From contig NZ_JAOTBG010000001.1 of NCBI RefSeq assembly GCF_025628805.1, positions 29,127 through 93,126 on the forward strand: a DNA stretch of 64,000 nucleotides, read 5' to 3'. Positions 18,750 to 27,686 of this stretch are shown in pieces. The position numbers and the translations under genes are program-made. The notes beneath the pieces were generated by a model. It saw only the letters and a list, made by a program, of their open reading frames with translations, ran no database searches and was not told the origin of the DNA. The stretch comes from Anaplasma capra. GTDB lineage: Bacteria; Pseudomonadota; Alphaproteobacteria; Rickettsiales; Anaplasmataceae. Position 1 is the stretch's first letter. Each line of letters starts with the position of its first letter.

Positions 18750-19090
18750 CGTACACTCCAACGACGTGTTTTATAAAGCAAGCTCGCCCCTAACGTGAGT
18801 TAGGCTATCATGTATTATCGTAATTTCAATACATTTTCTTAACATATTTACTGATTATTCGTATGCGTCAATCGGCATGCATGCTCAACACACCAAAACA
18901 TGTAACGAATAGTCAGGCACGCCAAAAAACGCCTCAGTGCAACTCCGTGGGCATTCTAGGCACATTACACACAATACCCACCCAAGCAGCAAAGCGATGA
19001 ATGTTTCGCTTATACCGCATAGCAGCCAACTTGGATGTTATAACGCAAACCCGGCACTCTACACAGTCTTGAACTGCAGCAACCTGTGTC
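18750..19090. other. 341-base non-coding gap
   Basis: This lies upstream of the small two-helix membrane protein gene and downstream of hemF. It is AT-rich near 18810-18870. I found no tRNA, hairpin terminator or convincing reading frame; it presumably holds the promoter of the leftward gene. Confidence 0.5.
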
Positions 19091-19918
19091 TCATTCCCAT
19101 CTTACCAAAGGCGGCATCGACATCATGATCGCGTCTGGATTCCCGCCCGTCATGATGCCAAATCTTGTCCCTCGATCGTATATCAAATTAAATTCGACAT
19201 ATCTACCACGTTTAAGGAGCTGGAGATTACGCTCTTCCTCCCCCCACTCTCTGCGCATGTTCTTTCTAACTATATGGGGGTAGACTCGCAGAAAGCATTC
19301 CCCGACCTCTCGCGTAAATTCAAAGTCTTTTTCCCAATCTCCCGTGCATAAGTTATCATAAAATATCCCCCCTACACCGCGCGCTTCCTTGCGATGCGGA
19401 AGATAGAAATACTCATCACATCTCCGCTTAAATTCACTGTAGTACCCAGAATTAAATTTGTCACACGCGGCGCGTACTCCATCGTGGAACACGGCCTCAT
19501 CTTCTTCATCATAATATGTCGGAGTTAGATCCATGCCACCACCAAACCAACTTTGCGAAGTGCACATAAATCTGGTGTTCATGTGCACAGCCGGCACGAA
19601 GGGGGACTGCATATGTGCGACTACAGAGATCCCACTGGCCCAAAAATTTCCCCCGTTTTCTTTGGCGCCAGGCACCTCGCCGGCAAAGTTATCATCCATC
19701 ACACCGTGGACTACCGAGAAGTTCACTCCAGCTTTCTCGAACACCCTGCCAGTAATTACAACTGACTCACCTCCCCCTCCGCCTTCTCGATCCCATTTTT
19801 TACGTTTAACTTCTGGAATATCGTCGGAGAATTCATTCTCAATCGCCAAAAACTCACCAGCAATTCTATCTTGTAACTCAGAAAACCACCGTGCGGCCCT
19901 TTTCTTTTTTGCGTCCAT
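19091..19918 (-). CDS. hemF: Oxygen-dependent coproporphyrinogen III oxidase
   Basis: HemF oxidatively decarboxylates coproporphyrinogen III to protoporphyrinogen IX in heme biosynthesis, using molecular oxygen. The 275-residue protein shows the family signatures: GGGESVVITGRVFEKAGVNF (about residues 49-68), then SVVAHMQSPFVPAVHMNTR with the active-site histidines, GGGMDLTPTYYDEED (about 140-154), and the C-terminal YVEFNLIYDRGTRFGIMTGG. Length is normal for a bacterial HemF. The ATG at 19918 is the clear start. Heme made here would feed the cytochrome bc1 complex encoded at 33699-36270. Confidence 0.95.
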   Translation of the reverse strand: MDAKKKRAARWFSELQDRIAGEFLAIENEFSDDIPEVKRKKWDREGGGGGESVVITGRVFEKAGVNFSVVHGVMDDNFAGEVPGAKENGGNFWASGISVVAHMQSPFVPAVHMNTRFMCTSQSWFGGGMDLTPTYYDEEDEAVFHDGVRAACDKFNSGYYSEFKRRCDEYFYLPHRKEARGVGGIFYDNLCTGDWEKDFEFTREVGECFLRVYPHIVRKNMRREWGEEERNLQLLKRGRYVEFNLIYDRGTRFGIMTGGNPDAIMMSMPPLVRWE

Positions 19919-20038
19919 AACAAATCCTGATCATCAACACGCGTACGTAGGCCCAATTCAGGCAACAGAAGTGGCGGCTTTGCCTAGCTTTTAATTCCAA
20001 AATATGAGCACAAAACTACAGACAAGGCTCGGGCGGTA

Positions 20039-20067
20039 TATGTACATAAAACGCAAACACTAGTCAA
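20039..20067 (-). promoter_or_regulatory. Candidate hemF promoter
   Basis: On the minus strand TTGACT (20062-20067), a 17-base spacer and TACATA (20039-20044) resemble a -35/-10 pair about 120 bases ahead of hemF. The -10 is weak. Confidence 0.3.
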
Positions 20068-20124
20068 CACTGGAGGAAGAAACACCCAACTATTTGGATA
20101 TCAAGCACACAAACAGTGATACGA

Positions 20125-21102
20125 TTACTCTTTTCCGAACTCGCAACAGAGTGTAGTGCCGGCGCCATGCGCGGTGAATAGCGACAAGAGTAGAATGTGC
20201 GGTATGGTGCAATCTACTATGTGAGATGTACCACATGTCTCCCGAGCGAATTTTATGCATGCCTGCAGTTTGTGTAAAACGCTTGCACTGATTCCTTCGC
20301 CACCAAGGAGTTTTTCTGCCTCATCTGATGAGATTTCCCGTATTAAGTGGCCCCCCGCATCCTTCACACAATCAGCGACATCTGCCAAAATTAACAGTCT
20401 AGCCGCAGATACCGCAGAAGCTATTGCACCGGCCATGAGATCAGGGTTTACCATGTATGTTGCCCCGTTTGCCCCGCCACAAATCGGTGAAATAACTGGA
20501 ATAAAATCCGATTCCTCAAGGAGAAAGAGCAAGTCGGTGTTCACCTCGCTGGGTTCCCCGACGAACCCCACGTCCATAATTTTTTCTATATTATTCGGCC
20601 CACCATCGCGTGAGGTGCAACACATTTTTCTTGCACCCACCAAGCATGCATCTTTCCCGCTCACCCCTACAGCGCAACCTCCGGCATCGTTTATCCGCCG
20701 CACTACCTCTTTGTTTACAAGACCTGATAGAACCATCTCCGCAATTTCTAAGGTCTCCACATCTACAACACGCAAACCATTGACAAAGGAGCACTCCTTG
20801 CCGAATCGCGCCAAAATCTCCCCGACTTTGCGGTCACCACCGTGCACAATAATCGGATTTATGCCAACCTGCTTCAACAGCACCACATCACTAGCGAACC
20901 GTGCAGAAAGGTTCGCGTCTTCCATAACGGCACCATCGTATTTGATGACCAAGGCCTCTCCTGAAAATCTCTGTATATGCGGCAGGGATTCAGATAGCAC
21001 CTTAACATCACGTAACCACTCACTATTTCCCGCAAACTGGCTGGCGTTAAGCTCAAGCACTGCGCTCCCTCGGCCACCCTCTGATACATTTTGAGACTTC
21101 AT
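20125..21102 (-). CDS. argB: Acetylglutamate kinase-like protein
   Basis: ArgB phosphorylates N-acetylglutamate in arginine synthesis. The 325-residue protein aligns along the amino-acid kinase fold: VIKYDGAVM (about residues 50-58), INPIIVHGGDRKVGEIL (about 77-93), NGLRVVD, the nucleotide-side MVNPDLMAGAIASAV, and a C-terminal GAGTTLC. The lysines expected in the first loop and near the C-terminus are present, but two glycines of the phosphate loops are Asp: KYDG in place of KYGG, and HGGD in place of HGGG. Activity may be altered. The ATG at 21102 has GGGAG upstream and overlaps engB by 50 bases; a GTG at 21060 would cut the overlap to a few bases. No other arginine gene lies nearby, apart from carA, which also serves pyrimidine synthesis. 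Confidence 0.8.
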   Translation of the reverse strand: MKSQNVSEGGRGSAVLELNASQFAGNSEWLRDVKVLSESLPHIQRFSGEALVIKYDGAVMEDANLSARFASDVVLLKQVGINPIIVHGGDRKVGEILARFGKECSFVNGLRVVDVETLEIAEMVLSGLVNKEVVRRINDAGGCAVGVSGKDACLVGARKMCCTSRDGGPNNIEKIMDVGFVGEPSEVNTDLLFLLEESDFIPVISPICGGANGATYMVNPDLMAGAIASAVSAARLLILADVADCVKDAGGHLIREISSDEAEKLLGGEGISASVLHKLQACIKFARETCGTSHIVDCTIPHILLLSLFTAHGAGTTLCCEFGKE

Positions 21103-21673
21103 GAACCAACTCCCTTACTCCCTTCCCAGACTTACTGCTTATACCCATCGTCGGATGAAGCAGCATACGACATTCCTTCACCCTATCCCGTACAGAAGAC
21201 AGAACATTGCTCAGCTCCCTGTCGTGCAACCTGTCAATCTTGGTTAGAACCAGACTGTAGTGCACACAGCGCTCCTCGAGCCAGGATATAAAATCCATGT
21301 CTATTTCCCTGAGTCCGACTTTAGAATCTATAAGCAAAACCAACCACTGTAAAGCCTCTCTGGTTAGTAAGTAATGTTCCACCAACGACATATAGGAGCC
21401 CGCCTTTTCCTTTGACGCTTTGGAGTATCCATATCCAGGCAGATCAACAAGTGCAAGTACCCCCTCGTTCAGATAGAAGTTTATTTGCCTGGTAGACCCG
21501 GGATTGGAAGAAACCCTGGCATTCCTCTTATTCTGCGTTATTGCATTAATTAAGCTCGACTTTCCAACGTTAGATCTCCCTGCAAAAGCAATTTCAGGCA
21601 CCGAAAAGTCCGGCAACAGGTGCTTATCTTGTACCCCGGCAACAAATCTACACTTAGATAACATAACGGTCAC
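21053..21673 (-). CDS. engB: Ribosome biogenesis GTP-binding protein YsxC/EngB
   Basis: EngB is a small GTPase needed for late assembly of the large ribosomal subunit. The 206-residue protein has all G motifs: GRSNVGKS (residues 32-39, P-loop), the switch region with GSTRQINFY, DLPGYGYSK (G3), TKID (G4) and SSKSG (G5). It starts with GTG at 21673, or with ATG at 21664, which would remove three residues. Its 3' end overlaps the proposed argB start, suggesting that the two are expressed together. Confidence 0.93.
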   Translation of the reverse strand: MTVMLSKCRFVAGVQDKHLLPDFSVPEIAFAGRSNVGKSSLINAITQNKRNARVSSNPGSTRQINFYLNEGVLALVDLPGYGYSKASKEKAGSYMSLVEHYLLTREALQWLVLLIDSKVGLREIDMDFISWLEERCVHYSLVLTKIDRLHDRELSNVLSSVRDRVKECRMLLHPTMGISSKSGKGVRELVHEVSKCIRGWPRERSA

Positions 21674-21999
21674 ATCTTGTGGCGCCTAGTGCGCATTACA
21701 CATAGGCGTAGTATCAAAAATTTACTGTTCTCTTGCAACAAAAGTTCTATGGAATCCATTCCGCACAAATTCTGCTACACAACCGAAAGACGGGGGTGAG
21801 CCCGAAAGCATGTTGGCGTATACCACGTCGAATAGAGTGGACGCAAAAACGTCTACGGTAAACAAAAATATTCTCTTTATTCAGTGTATACAAACAGCAC
21901 AAAAATTTACAACGTGTTGCATAGGTGCTAACATGGCCGCGGTTCGTGTGCATTTTTTAGTACGGTAATTGCCCCACAGTTGGGTACACAGGTAAGATT
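21674..21999. other. 326-base divergent intergenic region
   Basis: This region between engB (leftward) and prfA (rightward) should carry both promoters. It is AT-rich around 21860-21910. I could not assign convincing -35/-10 pairs and saw no RNA gene. Confidence 0.45.
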
Positions 22000-23079
22000 A
22001 TGAGCTTTGAAGACAGCCTAGAGGGGTTATGCGAGAAATTTCGTATTCTTAAACAGCAACTATCGAATCCTGAATCCCTTGGAGTTCAGGGCTTCGTTGC
22101 CGCATCCAGGGAGTATTCAGATCTGTTACCCATAATGTCCCTGATCGAAGAGTACAAGTCTGCGCAAGAGGAAATTGGGGAATTGGAAGAACTTGTGAAT
22201 GGTACGGAAACTGACGCAGAGTTGGCATGTCTCGCAAAAGAGGAGCTTCACACAAAGCAGAAGCTAATCCCGAAATTAAGGCATAAGTTGCAGTTGTCGC
22301 TGCTACCAAAGGATAAGGACGACTCTCGCAGTGCGATTTTAGAAATCAGGGCAGGAACCGGGGGGGAAGAAGCGGCATTATTCGTGTACGATCTGTACAA
22401 GATGTATACAAAATATGCAGAAAGAAAATCATGGAAGGTGGAGCCTATAGGCATATCCACAACCGGTATTGGAGGGTACAAGGAGGCATCACTGTGCATT
22501 GGAGGGAAAGATGTATTTGCACGACTGAAGTTTGAATCAGGGGTACACAGAGTACAGCGCGTGCCGGAAACAGAGTCCTCCGGCAGACTGCACACTTCCG
22601 CAGCCACTGTAGCTGTGCTACCAGAAGTTGAGGAAGTAGACCTCAAAATTGATGAAAAAGATCTCAGGATAGACGTTTACAGGTCAAGCGGACCGGGAGG
22701 GCAGTCCGTTAACACAACCGACAGCGCTGTTCGGATCACACACATCCCTACCGGTATAGTTGTAATTCAACAAGATGAAAAGTCTCAGCACAAAAACAAG
22801 AGTAAGGCTCTGAAGGTGCTCAGAGCAAGGTTGTACAACCTCGAAAAACAAAAAATAGAAGACGAAATCTCAAAAATGCGCAAAAGTCAAATAGGCTCGG
22901 GTGACCGCTCGGAACGTATCAGAACCTATAACTTTCTGCAGTCCAGAATCACTGATCATCGAATAAATATGACCTCATATAGACTTGAGCACATAATGAG
23001 AGAAGGAGATTTGGACGAATTTGTCGACGCTCTCATCGCTGATGATCAGGCAAACAAATTGCGGCAGATTTCTACTTAA
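22000..23079 (+). CDS. prfA: Peptide chain release factor 1
   Basis: RF1 recognises UAA and UAG and triggers peptide release. The 359-residue protein has the codon-reading PxT tripeptide as PET (residues 189-191) within [15 protein letters not shown], and the catalytic GGQ (233-235) in [19 protein letters not shown]. The N-terminal helical domain and the acidic [14 protein letters not shown] stretch are typical. The ATG at 22000 has AGG seven bases upstream. It converges on pccB across 88 GC-rich bases. Confidence 0.96.
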   Translation: MSFEDSLEGLCEKFRILKQQLSNPESLGVQGFVAASREYSDLLPIMSLIEEYKSAQEEIGELEELVNGTETDAELACLAKEELHTKQKLIPKLRHKLQLSLLPKDKDDSRSAILEIRAGTGGEEAALFVYDLYKMYTKYAERKSWKVEPIGISTTGIGGYKEASLCIGGKDVFARLKFESGVHRVQRVPETESSGRLHTSAATVAVLPEVEEVDLKIDEKDLRIDVYRSSGPGGQSVNTTDSAVRITHIPTGIVVIQQDEKSQHKNKSKALKVLRARLYNLEKQKIEDEISKMRKSQIGSGDRSERIRTYNFLQSRITDHRINMTSYRLEHIMREGDLDEFVDALIADDQANKLRQIST

Positions 23080-23167
23080 TTTTACTCGCGCTCCTACAAC
23101 ACATATCGCAGCAGACGGACGAACCGACGGCGCACGCAGCGGGCGCGAAACCAGGCCCTGTACCATG

Positions 23168-24700
23168 TTACAGCGGCAGGTTATCGTGTTTGCGCCAGGC
23201 CCGCGTCACTTGTTTATCACGCAATAGGTTTAGAGCGGAGTATAAGTGCTTCCTGGTGGAAGACGGCACTATTACATCATCTATAAATCCTCTTGAAGCC
23301 GCAACGTACGGGTTAACTATCTTGTCATTGTATTCTCGGATCAGTTTCTGCAAACTCTCCTGATCTTGCTCGCTACGGAAAATGATGCCGATCGCACCCT
23401 CCGAACCCATGACCGCTATTTCAGCGCTAGGCCAAGCATAATTCACATCGCCACACAAATGTCTAGAATTCATCACAATGTAGGCGCCTCCGTACGCCTT
23501 ACGCACGATAACGCTTACTTTTGGTACCGTAGCTTCCGCGTAAGCATACAGCAGCTTTGCACCATGAGATATTATGCCTGAATATTCTTGCGATACACCT
23601 GGCATAAACCCAGGAACATCAATAAACGTAACAATGGGTATGTTGAAGGAGTCACAAAATCTCACAAATCTTGCAGCTTTTCTAGAAGCATCGATGTCCA
23701 AACACCCAGCCAAATGCATGGGCTGATTCGCTACAAACCCTACAGTGTAACCACCTATTCTGCCGAACCCCGTTATGATGTTCTTTGAAAAGTCTGGCTT
23801 TAGCTCAAAAAATACTCCCTCATCGCACACCTTTCGCACAAGCTCGTACATATCATATGGCGTGCTGCTACTCTGTGGTACTAGAGTGTTCAAGGACTCG
23901 CTTTCTCTGTCCACAGCGTCCTCGGTCTGCCTAAATTTGGCGGTACTTCTGTTGTTCGCAGGAAGAAACGAGAAGAACCTTCGAACCTGACGTAACGCAT
24001 CAATTTCGTCACTAAAGGCATAATCTGCAACTCCCGTCTTTTTGGCGTGCACAGCGGAGCCACCCAGCTCTTCCTGGGTAACCTCCTCAAAGGTAACTTT
24101 CCTAATAACGTCAGGCCCAGTAACAAACATGCACGAGCTGCCGCGTACCATAAAGACAAAATCGGTGAGCGCAGGAGAGTACACTGCACCACCAGCGCAT
24201 GAGCCCATGATTAAAGATATCTGAGGAACAACTCCAGACATTTCAACATTCCTACGGAAGATCTCGCCATACCCAGATAAAGAATCCACTCCCTCCTGTA
24301 TTCTGGCACCTCCAGAATCGTTAATACCTATTACGGGCACCCCAACCTTGGCAGCTATGTCCATTACGTGACATATCTTCTTTGAGTTCATTTCACCCAA
24401 AGACCCACCAAATATTGTGAAGTCCTGCGAATATACACACACTCTCTGGCCGTATATTGTGCCAGAGCCCGTAACAACACCATCCCCTGAAATTTTTGCC
24501 TTGTCCATGCCGAAGTTGACGGATCTGTGCTCTACAAACACTCCGTATTCCTGGAAAGAGCCTTCGTCGAGTAGAACCTCAAGCCGCTCCCTAGCGGTAA
24601 GCTTGCCCTTATTGTGCTGCTTCTCCACTCTGGATATGCCACCACCCGCTTTGAGCTTGGACTTTCTACTCTCTAACTCTTGAATAACCGCGGAACACAT
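23168..24700 (-). CDS. pccB: Propionyl-CoA carboxylase beta chain
   Basis: PccB is the carboxyltransferase subunit that moves CO2 from biotin to propionyl-CoA, making methylmalonyl-CoA that enters the TCA cycle. The 510-residue protein is full length, with the two crotonase-like halves of the family. Recognisable blocks are RLEVLLDEGSFQEYG (about residues 38-52), INDSGGARIQEGVDSLSGYG (about 126-145), and the C-terminal half with VDVPGFMPG-like FIDVPGFMPGVSQEYSGII and MNSRHLCGD. The biotinylated alpha subunit gene is not in this window. The ATG at 24700 follows AGGTG, and a good -10 lies just upstream. Confidence 0.95.
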   Translation of the reverse strand: MCSAVIQELESRKSKLKAGGGISRVEKQHNKGKLTARERLEVLLDEGSFQEYGVFVEHRSVNFGMDKAKISGDGVVTGSGTIYGQRVCVYSQDFTIFGGSLGEMNSKKICHVMDIAAKVGVPVIGINDSGGARIQEGVDSLSGYGEIFRRNVEMSGVVPQISLIMGSCAGGAVYSPALTDFVFMVRGSSCMFVTGPDVIRKVTFEEVTQEELGGSAVHAKKTGVADYAFSDEIDALRQVRRFFSFLPANNRSTAKFRQTEDAVDRESESLNTLVPQSSSTPYDMYELVRKVCDEGVFFELKPDFSKNIITGFGRIGGYTVGFVANQPMHLAGCLDIDASRKAARFVRFCDSFNIPIVTFIDVPGFMPGVSQEYSGIISHGAKLLYAYAEATVPKVSVIVRKAYGGAYIVMNSRHLCGDVNYAWPSAEIAVMGSEGAIGIIFRSEQDQESLQKLIREYNDKIVNPYVAASRGFIDDVIVPSSTRKHLYSALNLLRDKQVTRAWRKHDNLPL

Positions 24701-24734
24701 TACGCACCTGGAAAATAAAACCGTAGAATGTGGG

Positions 24735-24764
24735 ATTATACCAAAAAATCTCCTGATTTTTTCA
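24735..24764 (-). promoter_or_regulatory. pccB promoter with a palindrome in the spacer
   Basis: On the minus strand a perfect TATAAT occupies 24735-24740. The best -35 is weak (TGAAAA or GAAAAA near 24758-24764). The spacer contains the A/T palindrome AAAAAATC-TCCT-GATTTTTT at 24743-24762. Transcription would begin about 28 bases before the pccB ATG. The palindrome could be an operator, or a weak terminator for transcripts from mutM. Confidence 0.5.
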
Positions 24765-25020
24765 TCTTTTGTACAACAACCTATTTACAATACATAAATT
24801 CCCCAGAACCATAGGCGATTCCAGACCAACATACACATCAGCGGTTGCTTAATTTTCTTGTTAAACACCCAAACATTGCTACGCGCTAAGACCGGCTGAA
24901 ACGCCAAATTCTCTAGGGCAAGGTACAGACCGTATAACATACGCGCAAGATTAATCCGACACCGCATGGCTGGCTCTCATAAGGGGCGTTAACCACTATA
25001 ACACGGAGCAGTCACTAAAT
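24765..25020. other. Rest of the 320-base gap between mutM and pccB
   Basis: A possible 60-codon frame on the minus strand (24785-24967) starts poorly and has a Trp/Leu-rich composition without recognisable pattern. I treat the region as non-coding. Confidence 0.4.
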
Positions 25021-25824
25021 TCACTGCTGACACGACGTACAGAAAAATGTACTTCTCCCTCTATGCCTTTCCGAAAGTATGCAAGCTCCACAAACACGGC
25101 AGGGTTCACCCTTCCTCTGGTAAACCATAAAGTACTGTTGGAAGCCTCCCTTCGCGCCAGTAGGTATTTTGTGATCTCTGATGGTTGACCCACCAGTATC
25201 TATTGCAAGTCTGAGGGTGGACTTGGCCTCTTGTACTATTCTTTCGCATTCTACATGCGAAACATCGCACATAGCTCGCATGGGTAATATACCGGCCCTA
25301 AATAGAATCTCAGATGCATATATGTTCCCTATACCAGCCACTATAGCATTGTTCATGAGCACACTCTTTACACATGACTTTCTAAATTGCCTCAGATATT
25401 CGGCATTAAATGTATCAGAAAGTGGATCAGGCCCGATTTTTTTCACAATGCTTTCATACTGCCGGGAATTCACCAGTAATACAGCCCCGAATCTGCGCGG
25501 ATCGTTGAATACTATATGAAACTCATCATCTAAGAGCATAACGAAGTGATCGTGCTTGCTCTGCACGTAAGGTGCGGCATAAGTCATCTTACCGCTCATA
25601 CCCAAGTGAAACATAATCCGCTTACTTCCACTCAGTAAAAACACAAGGTGCCTAGAAACCCTATGCACAGATTTAATCCTCTCACCCACAACAGCATCCT
25701 CAAAACCATCTGCTATGCGAATGCGCAAATCCCGCCTGTTTATTGTGACGTGTTTTATAAATCTACCAGCCGCTTTCTCAGCAAAAAAGCTGGTAATTAC
25801 CTCAACCTCTGGTAGTTCTGGCAT
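25021..25824 (-). CDS. mutM: Formamidopyrimidine-DNA glycosylase (Fpg/MutM)
   Basis: MutM removes 8-oxoguanine and formamidopyrimidines and nicks the abasic site. Starting at the ATG at 25824 gives 267 residues beginning PELPEVE after Met removal, which puts the catalytic Pro1 and Glu2 in place. MFHLGMSGKM holds the conserved lysine loop, and NNAIVAGIGNIYASEILF is the helix-two-turn-helix. The C-terminal zinc finger has its four cysteines (C-x2-C, 16 residues, C-x2-C). A longer frame start would add 13 residues ahead of the catalytic Pro and can be excluded. The 5' end overlaps a tiny basic-protein gene by 23 bases. Confidence 0.95.
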   Translation of the reverse strand: MPELPEVEVITSFFAEKAAGRFIKHVTINRRDLRIRIADGFEDAVVGERIKSVHRVSRHLVFLLSGSKRIMFHLGMSGKMTYAAPYVQSKHDHFVMLLDDEFHIVFNDPRRFGAVLLVNSRQYESIVKKIGPDPLSDTFNAEYLRQFRKSCVKSVLMNNAIVAGIGNIYASEILFRAGILPMRAMCDVSHVECERIVQEAKSTLRLAIDTGGSTIRDHKIPTGAKGGFQQYFMVYQRKGEPCRVCGACILSERHRGRSTFFCTSCQQ

Positions 25825-25936
25825 CTTCAGTACCAGAAGATTTTTTCTTTTTGCGGCGAGCAATGTTCTTTTTCAAGAGCTCAGCCAGCCTCTTTTTTCT
25901 GTCCTCAGTGTTGATGTTTGTCTTTGACTTACCCAT
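25802..25936 (-). CDS. Very small Lys/Arg-rich protein (44 residues)
   Basis: ATG at 25936 to TGA at 25802 encodes 44 residues, about a third of them Lys or Arg, with the basic run NIARRKKKKSSG after an amphipathic segment EDRKKRLAELLKKN. It overlaps the mutM start by 23 bases in another frame, as translationally coupled genes do, and begins 24 bases from tRNA-Thr on the other strand. The composition suggests binding to RNA, DNA or ribosomes. Ribosome binding signals are weak (AAGGGA, about 14 bases off). I do not recognise a family; it could be a chance frame. Confidence 0.5.
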   Translation of the reverse strand: MGKSKTNINTEDRKKRLAELLKKNIARRKKKKSSGTEDARTTRG

Positions 25937-25960
25937 TACAAAAAACTACAATCCCTTTCC

Positions 25961-26031
25961 GCCGTTATAGTTTAATGGTAAAACGCGTCCTTGGTAAGGA
26001 CGAAACCCAAGTTCGATTCTCGGTAACGGCA
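25961..26031 (+). tRNA. tRNA-Thr (anticodon GGU)
   Basis: The sequence folds as a standard cloverleaf: acceptor GCCGTTA/TAACGGC (7 pairs), a short D-arm with GTTT/AAAC, anticodon stem CGTCC/GGACG with loop TTGGTAA (anticodon GGT, reading ACC and ACU), and a T-arm with loop TTCGATT. The T-stem CCAAG/CTCGG has one A-C mismatch. The discriminator is A and the following bases are CCC, so the CCA end is added after transcription. Confidence 0.95.
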
Positions 26032-26282
26032 CCCTGAGGATTGGCCAGTAACTCTTCCCTTACTGAAAGGCAGGTGTCCATCAAAAAAGCAGGGGTAGCG
26101 TATTGCCAGGCCACCCAGGTAAGTGTCTAATGGGGAAACCCATAACATGCAACGCCTACGCAATTGCAGAGTATAAACACAATTAGCCACCCTAGCCTCA
26201 GGAACCCGTATTCCCTCACTCTCATTGCCATTTTAGAACTTTTGCTATACCATCCCCAACAGGTTTCTTGGAGCTTCAGGCA

Positions 26283-27686
26283 GTGAGCGTCGTTACCAGG
26301 TTTGCTCCATCCCCTACAGGAAGTTTGCATCTGGGCGGAGCAAGAACTGCACTGTTTAATTGGCTATTTGCCAGGCACCACGGTGGCCGGTTTTTGCTTC
26401 GTATGGAGGACACAGATCAAGAAAGATCTTCCGAGGACGTTGCACGGTCTATCATAGAGGATCTATCGTGGCTTGGGCTCCACCATGACCAGGATGTGGT
26501 TGTACAATCAACAAGAAAGGAGCGCCACGTGCAAGTGGCCAAGGAGTTGCTTGCGTCAAATAAAGCTTATTACTGCTACTGCTCAGAAGATGAAATAGCT
26601 CACCAAAGAATTGAGTTCGAAAAGGAAGGTAAATATTACAGGCACTGCTGTCCGTGGAAAGACAACAATAGCCGCCCGCACAACACAGCTGTAGCCGGAG
26701 TCATAAGGCTCAAAAGCCCCGAAGCCCAGGAGATACAGTTTACAGACGGGGTCTACGGGAAAATATCAGTAAACAGTGCGCAGATCGATGACATGGTAAT
26801 ACTGCGCTCAAACGGCTACCCTACGTACCTCCTTGCGGTGGTGACTGACGATCACGATATGGGTATTACCCATATCATCAGAGGTTCCGACCATATAACA
26901 AATACAGTAAAACAGATACTGCTCGCTGAAGCCATGGGGTGGAATAGCCCGAAGTTTTGTCACATACCTCTGATACATGATGAGGGGGGAACTAAATTAT
27001 CAAAGAGAAATCGTGCACCTGGGGTGCATGAGTATAGAAAATTGGGCTTCCTACCGGAGGCTGTATGCAATTACCTACTACGAATGGGCTGGAGCCACAA
27101 GGATGAGGAGATCATTGCAATTCAGAACGCAATTCAACTGTTCTCCATTGAAAATATAGGCACATCACATGCGTGCCTGGATAGCAAAAAGCTACTGTTT
27201 CTAAATCGTCATTACATGAACCACAAAAGCGAGGACGAGGTGTCAAAGGCCTTACTGCCGTTTTTGGAGCAGGAGTTGGGTTATCCAGTTCCCAAGGAAA
27301 AGATTGCCCGCCTTTCCCTAGGATTGAAAAAGCTTACGGAGAGGGCTAGTACCCTGGTAGACCTTGCGAGAGATTCGGTGTTTTACGTACAAGATGTTCC
27401 CATTTCCGTTAGTGACGAAGCAAAACAGACTATCTCAGAAAAACTTGAGCTTCTAGCCGAGCTCGTAGATTCGATGTTGAAGATGGAACAAAAAACCTGG
27501 ACGAAAGAATGCTTATCGTCATACATAAAGGAGTACACAAAGCGCAGTAACATAGAGATTAGCAACATCTACCACCTATTGCGCGCAGCAATAGTCGGCA
27601 GGCTGAGCACTCCAAGTATACTGGAGATCATGGAAATATTGGGTCAGGAAGAGTGCATAGGAAGGTTGAGATTTTTTCTGAAATAA
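26283..27686 (+). CDS. gltX: Glutamyl-tRNA synthetase
   Basis: GltX is a class I synthetase that charges tRNA-Glu; alphaproteobacteria often have two copies, one also acting on tRNA-Gln for amidation. Just after the start come TRFAPSPTGSLHLGGART, with the HIGH motif as HLGG, and later TKLSKRN as the KMSKS equivalent. The C-terminal helical domain reads the anticodon. I prefer the GTG at 26283, with GGAG nine bases upstream; a TTG at 26268 would add five residues. A possible promoter (TATACC near 26246) precedes it. Which GltX paralogue this is cannot be judged here. Confidence 0.93.
   Translation: MSVVTRFAPSPTGSLHLGGARTALFNWLFARHHGGRFLLRMEDTDQERSSEDVARSIIEDLSWLGLHHDQDVVVQSTRKERHVQVAKELLASNKAYYCYCSEDEIAHQRIEFEKEGKYYRHCCPWKDNNSRPHNTAVAGVIRLKSPEAQEIQFTDGVYGKISVNSAQIDDMVILRSNGYPTYLLAVVTDDHDMGITHIIRGSDHITNTVKQILLAEAMGWNSPKFCHIPLIHDEGGTKLSKRNRAPGVHEYRKLGFLPEAVCNYLLRMGWSHKDEEIIAIQNAIQLFSIENIGTSHACLDSKKLLFLNRHYMNHKSEDEVSKALLPFLEQELGYPVPKEKIARLSLGLKKLTERASTLVDLARDSVFYVQDVPISVSDEAKQTISEKLELLAELVDSMLKMEQKTWTKECLSSYIKEYTKRSNIEISNIYHLLRAAIVGRLSTPSILEIMEILGQEECIGRLRFFLK

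Noticed and set aside
24785-24967. A 60-codon minus-strand frame between mutM and pccB
   Set aside because: No start signal and no recognisable pattern; composition of an AT-rich gap.
26032-26267. A possible structured RNA after tRNA-Thr, including TGGGGAAACCCA
   Set aside because: The GAAA hairpin is short and the surrounding bases do not match SRP RNA, RNase P RNA, tmRNA or rRNA as far as I can judge.
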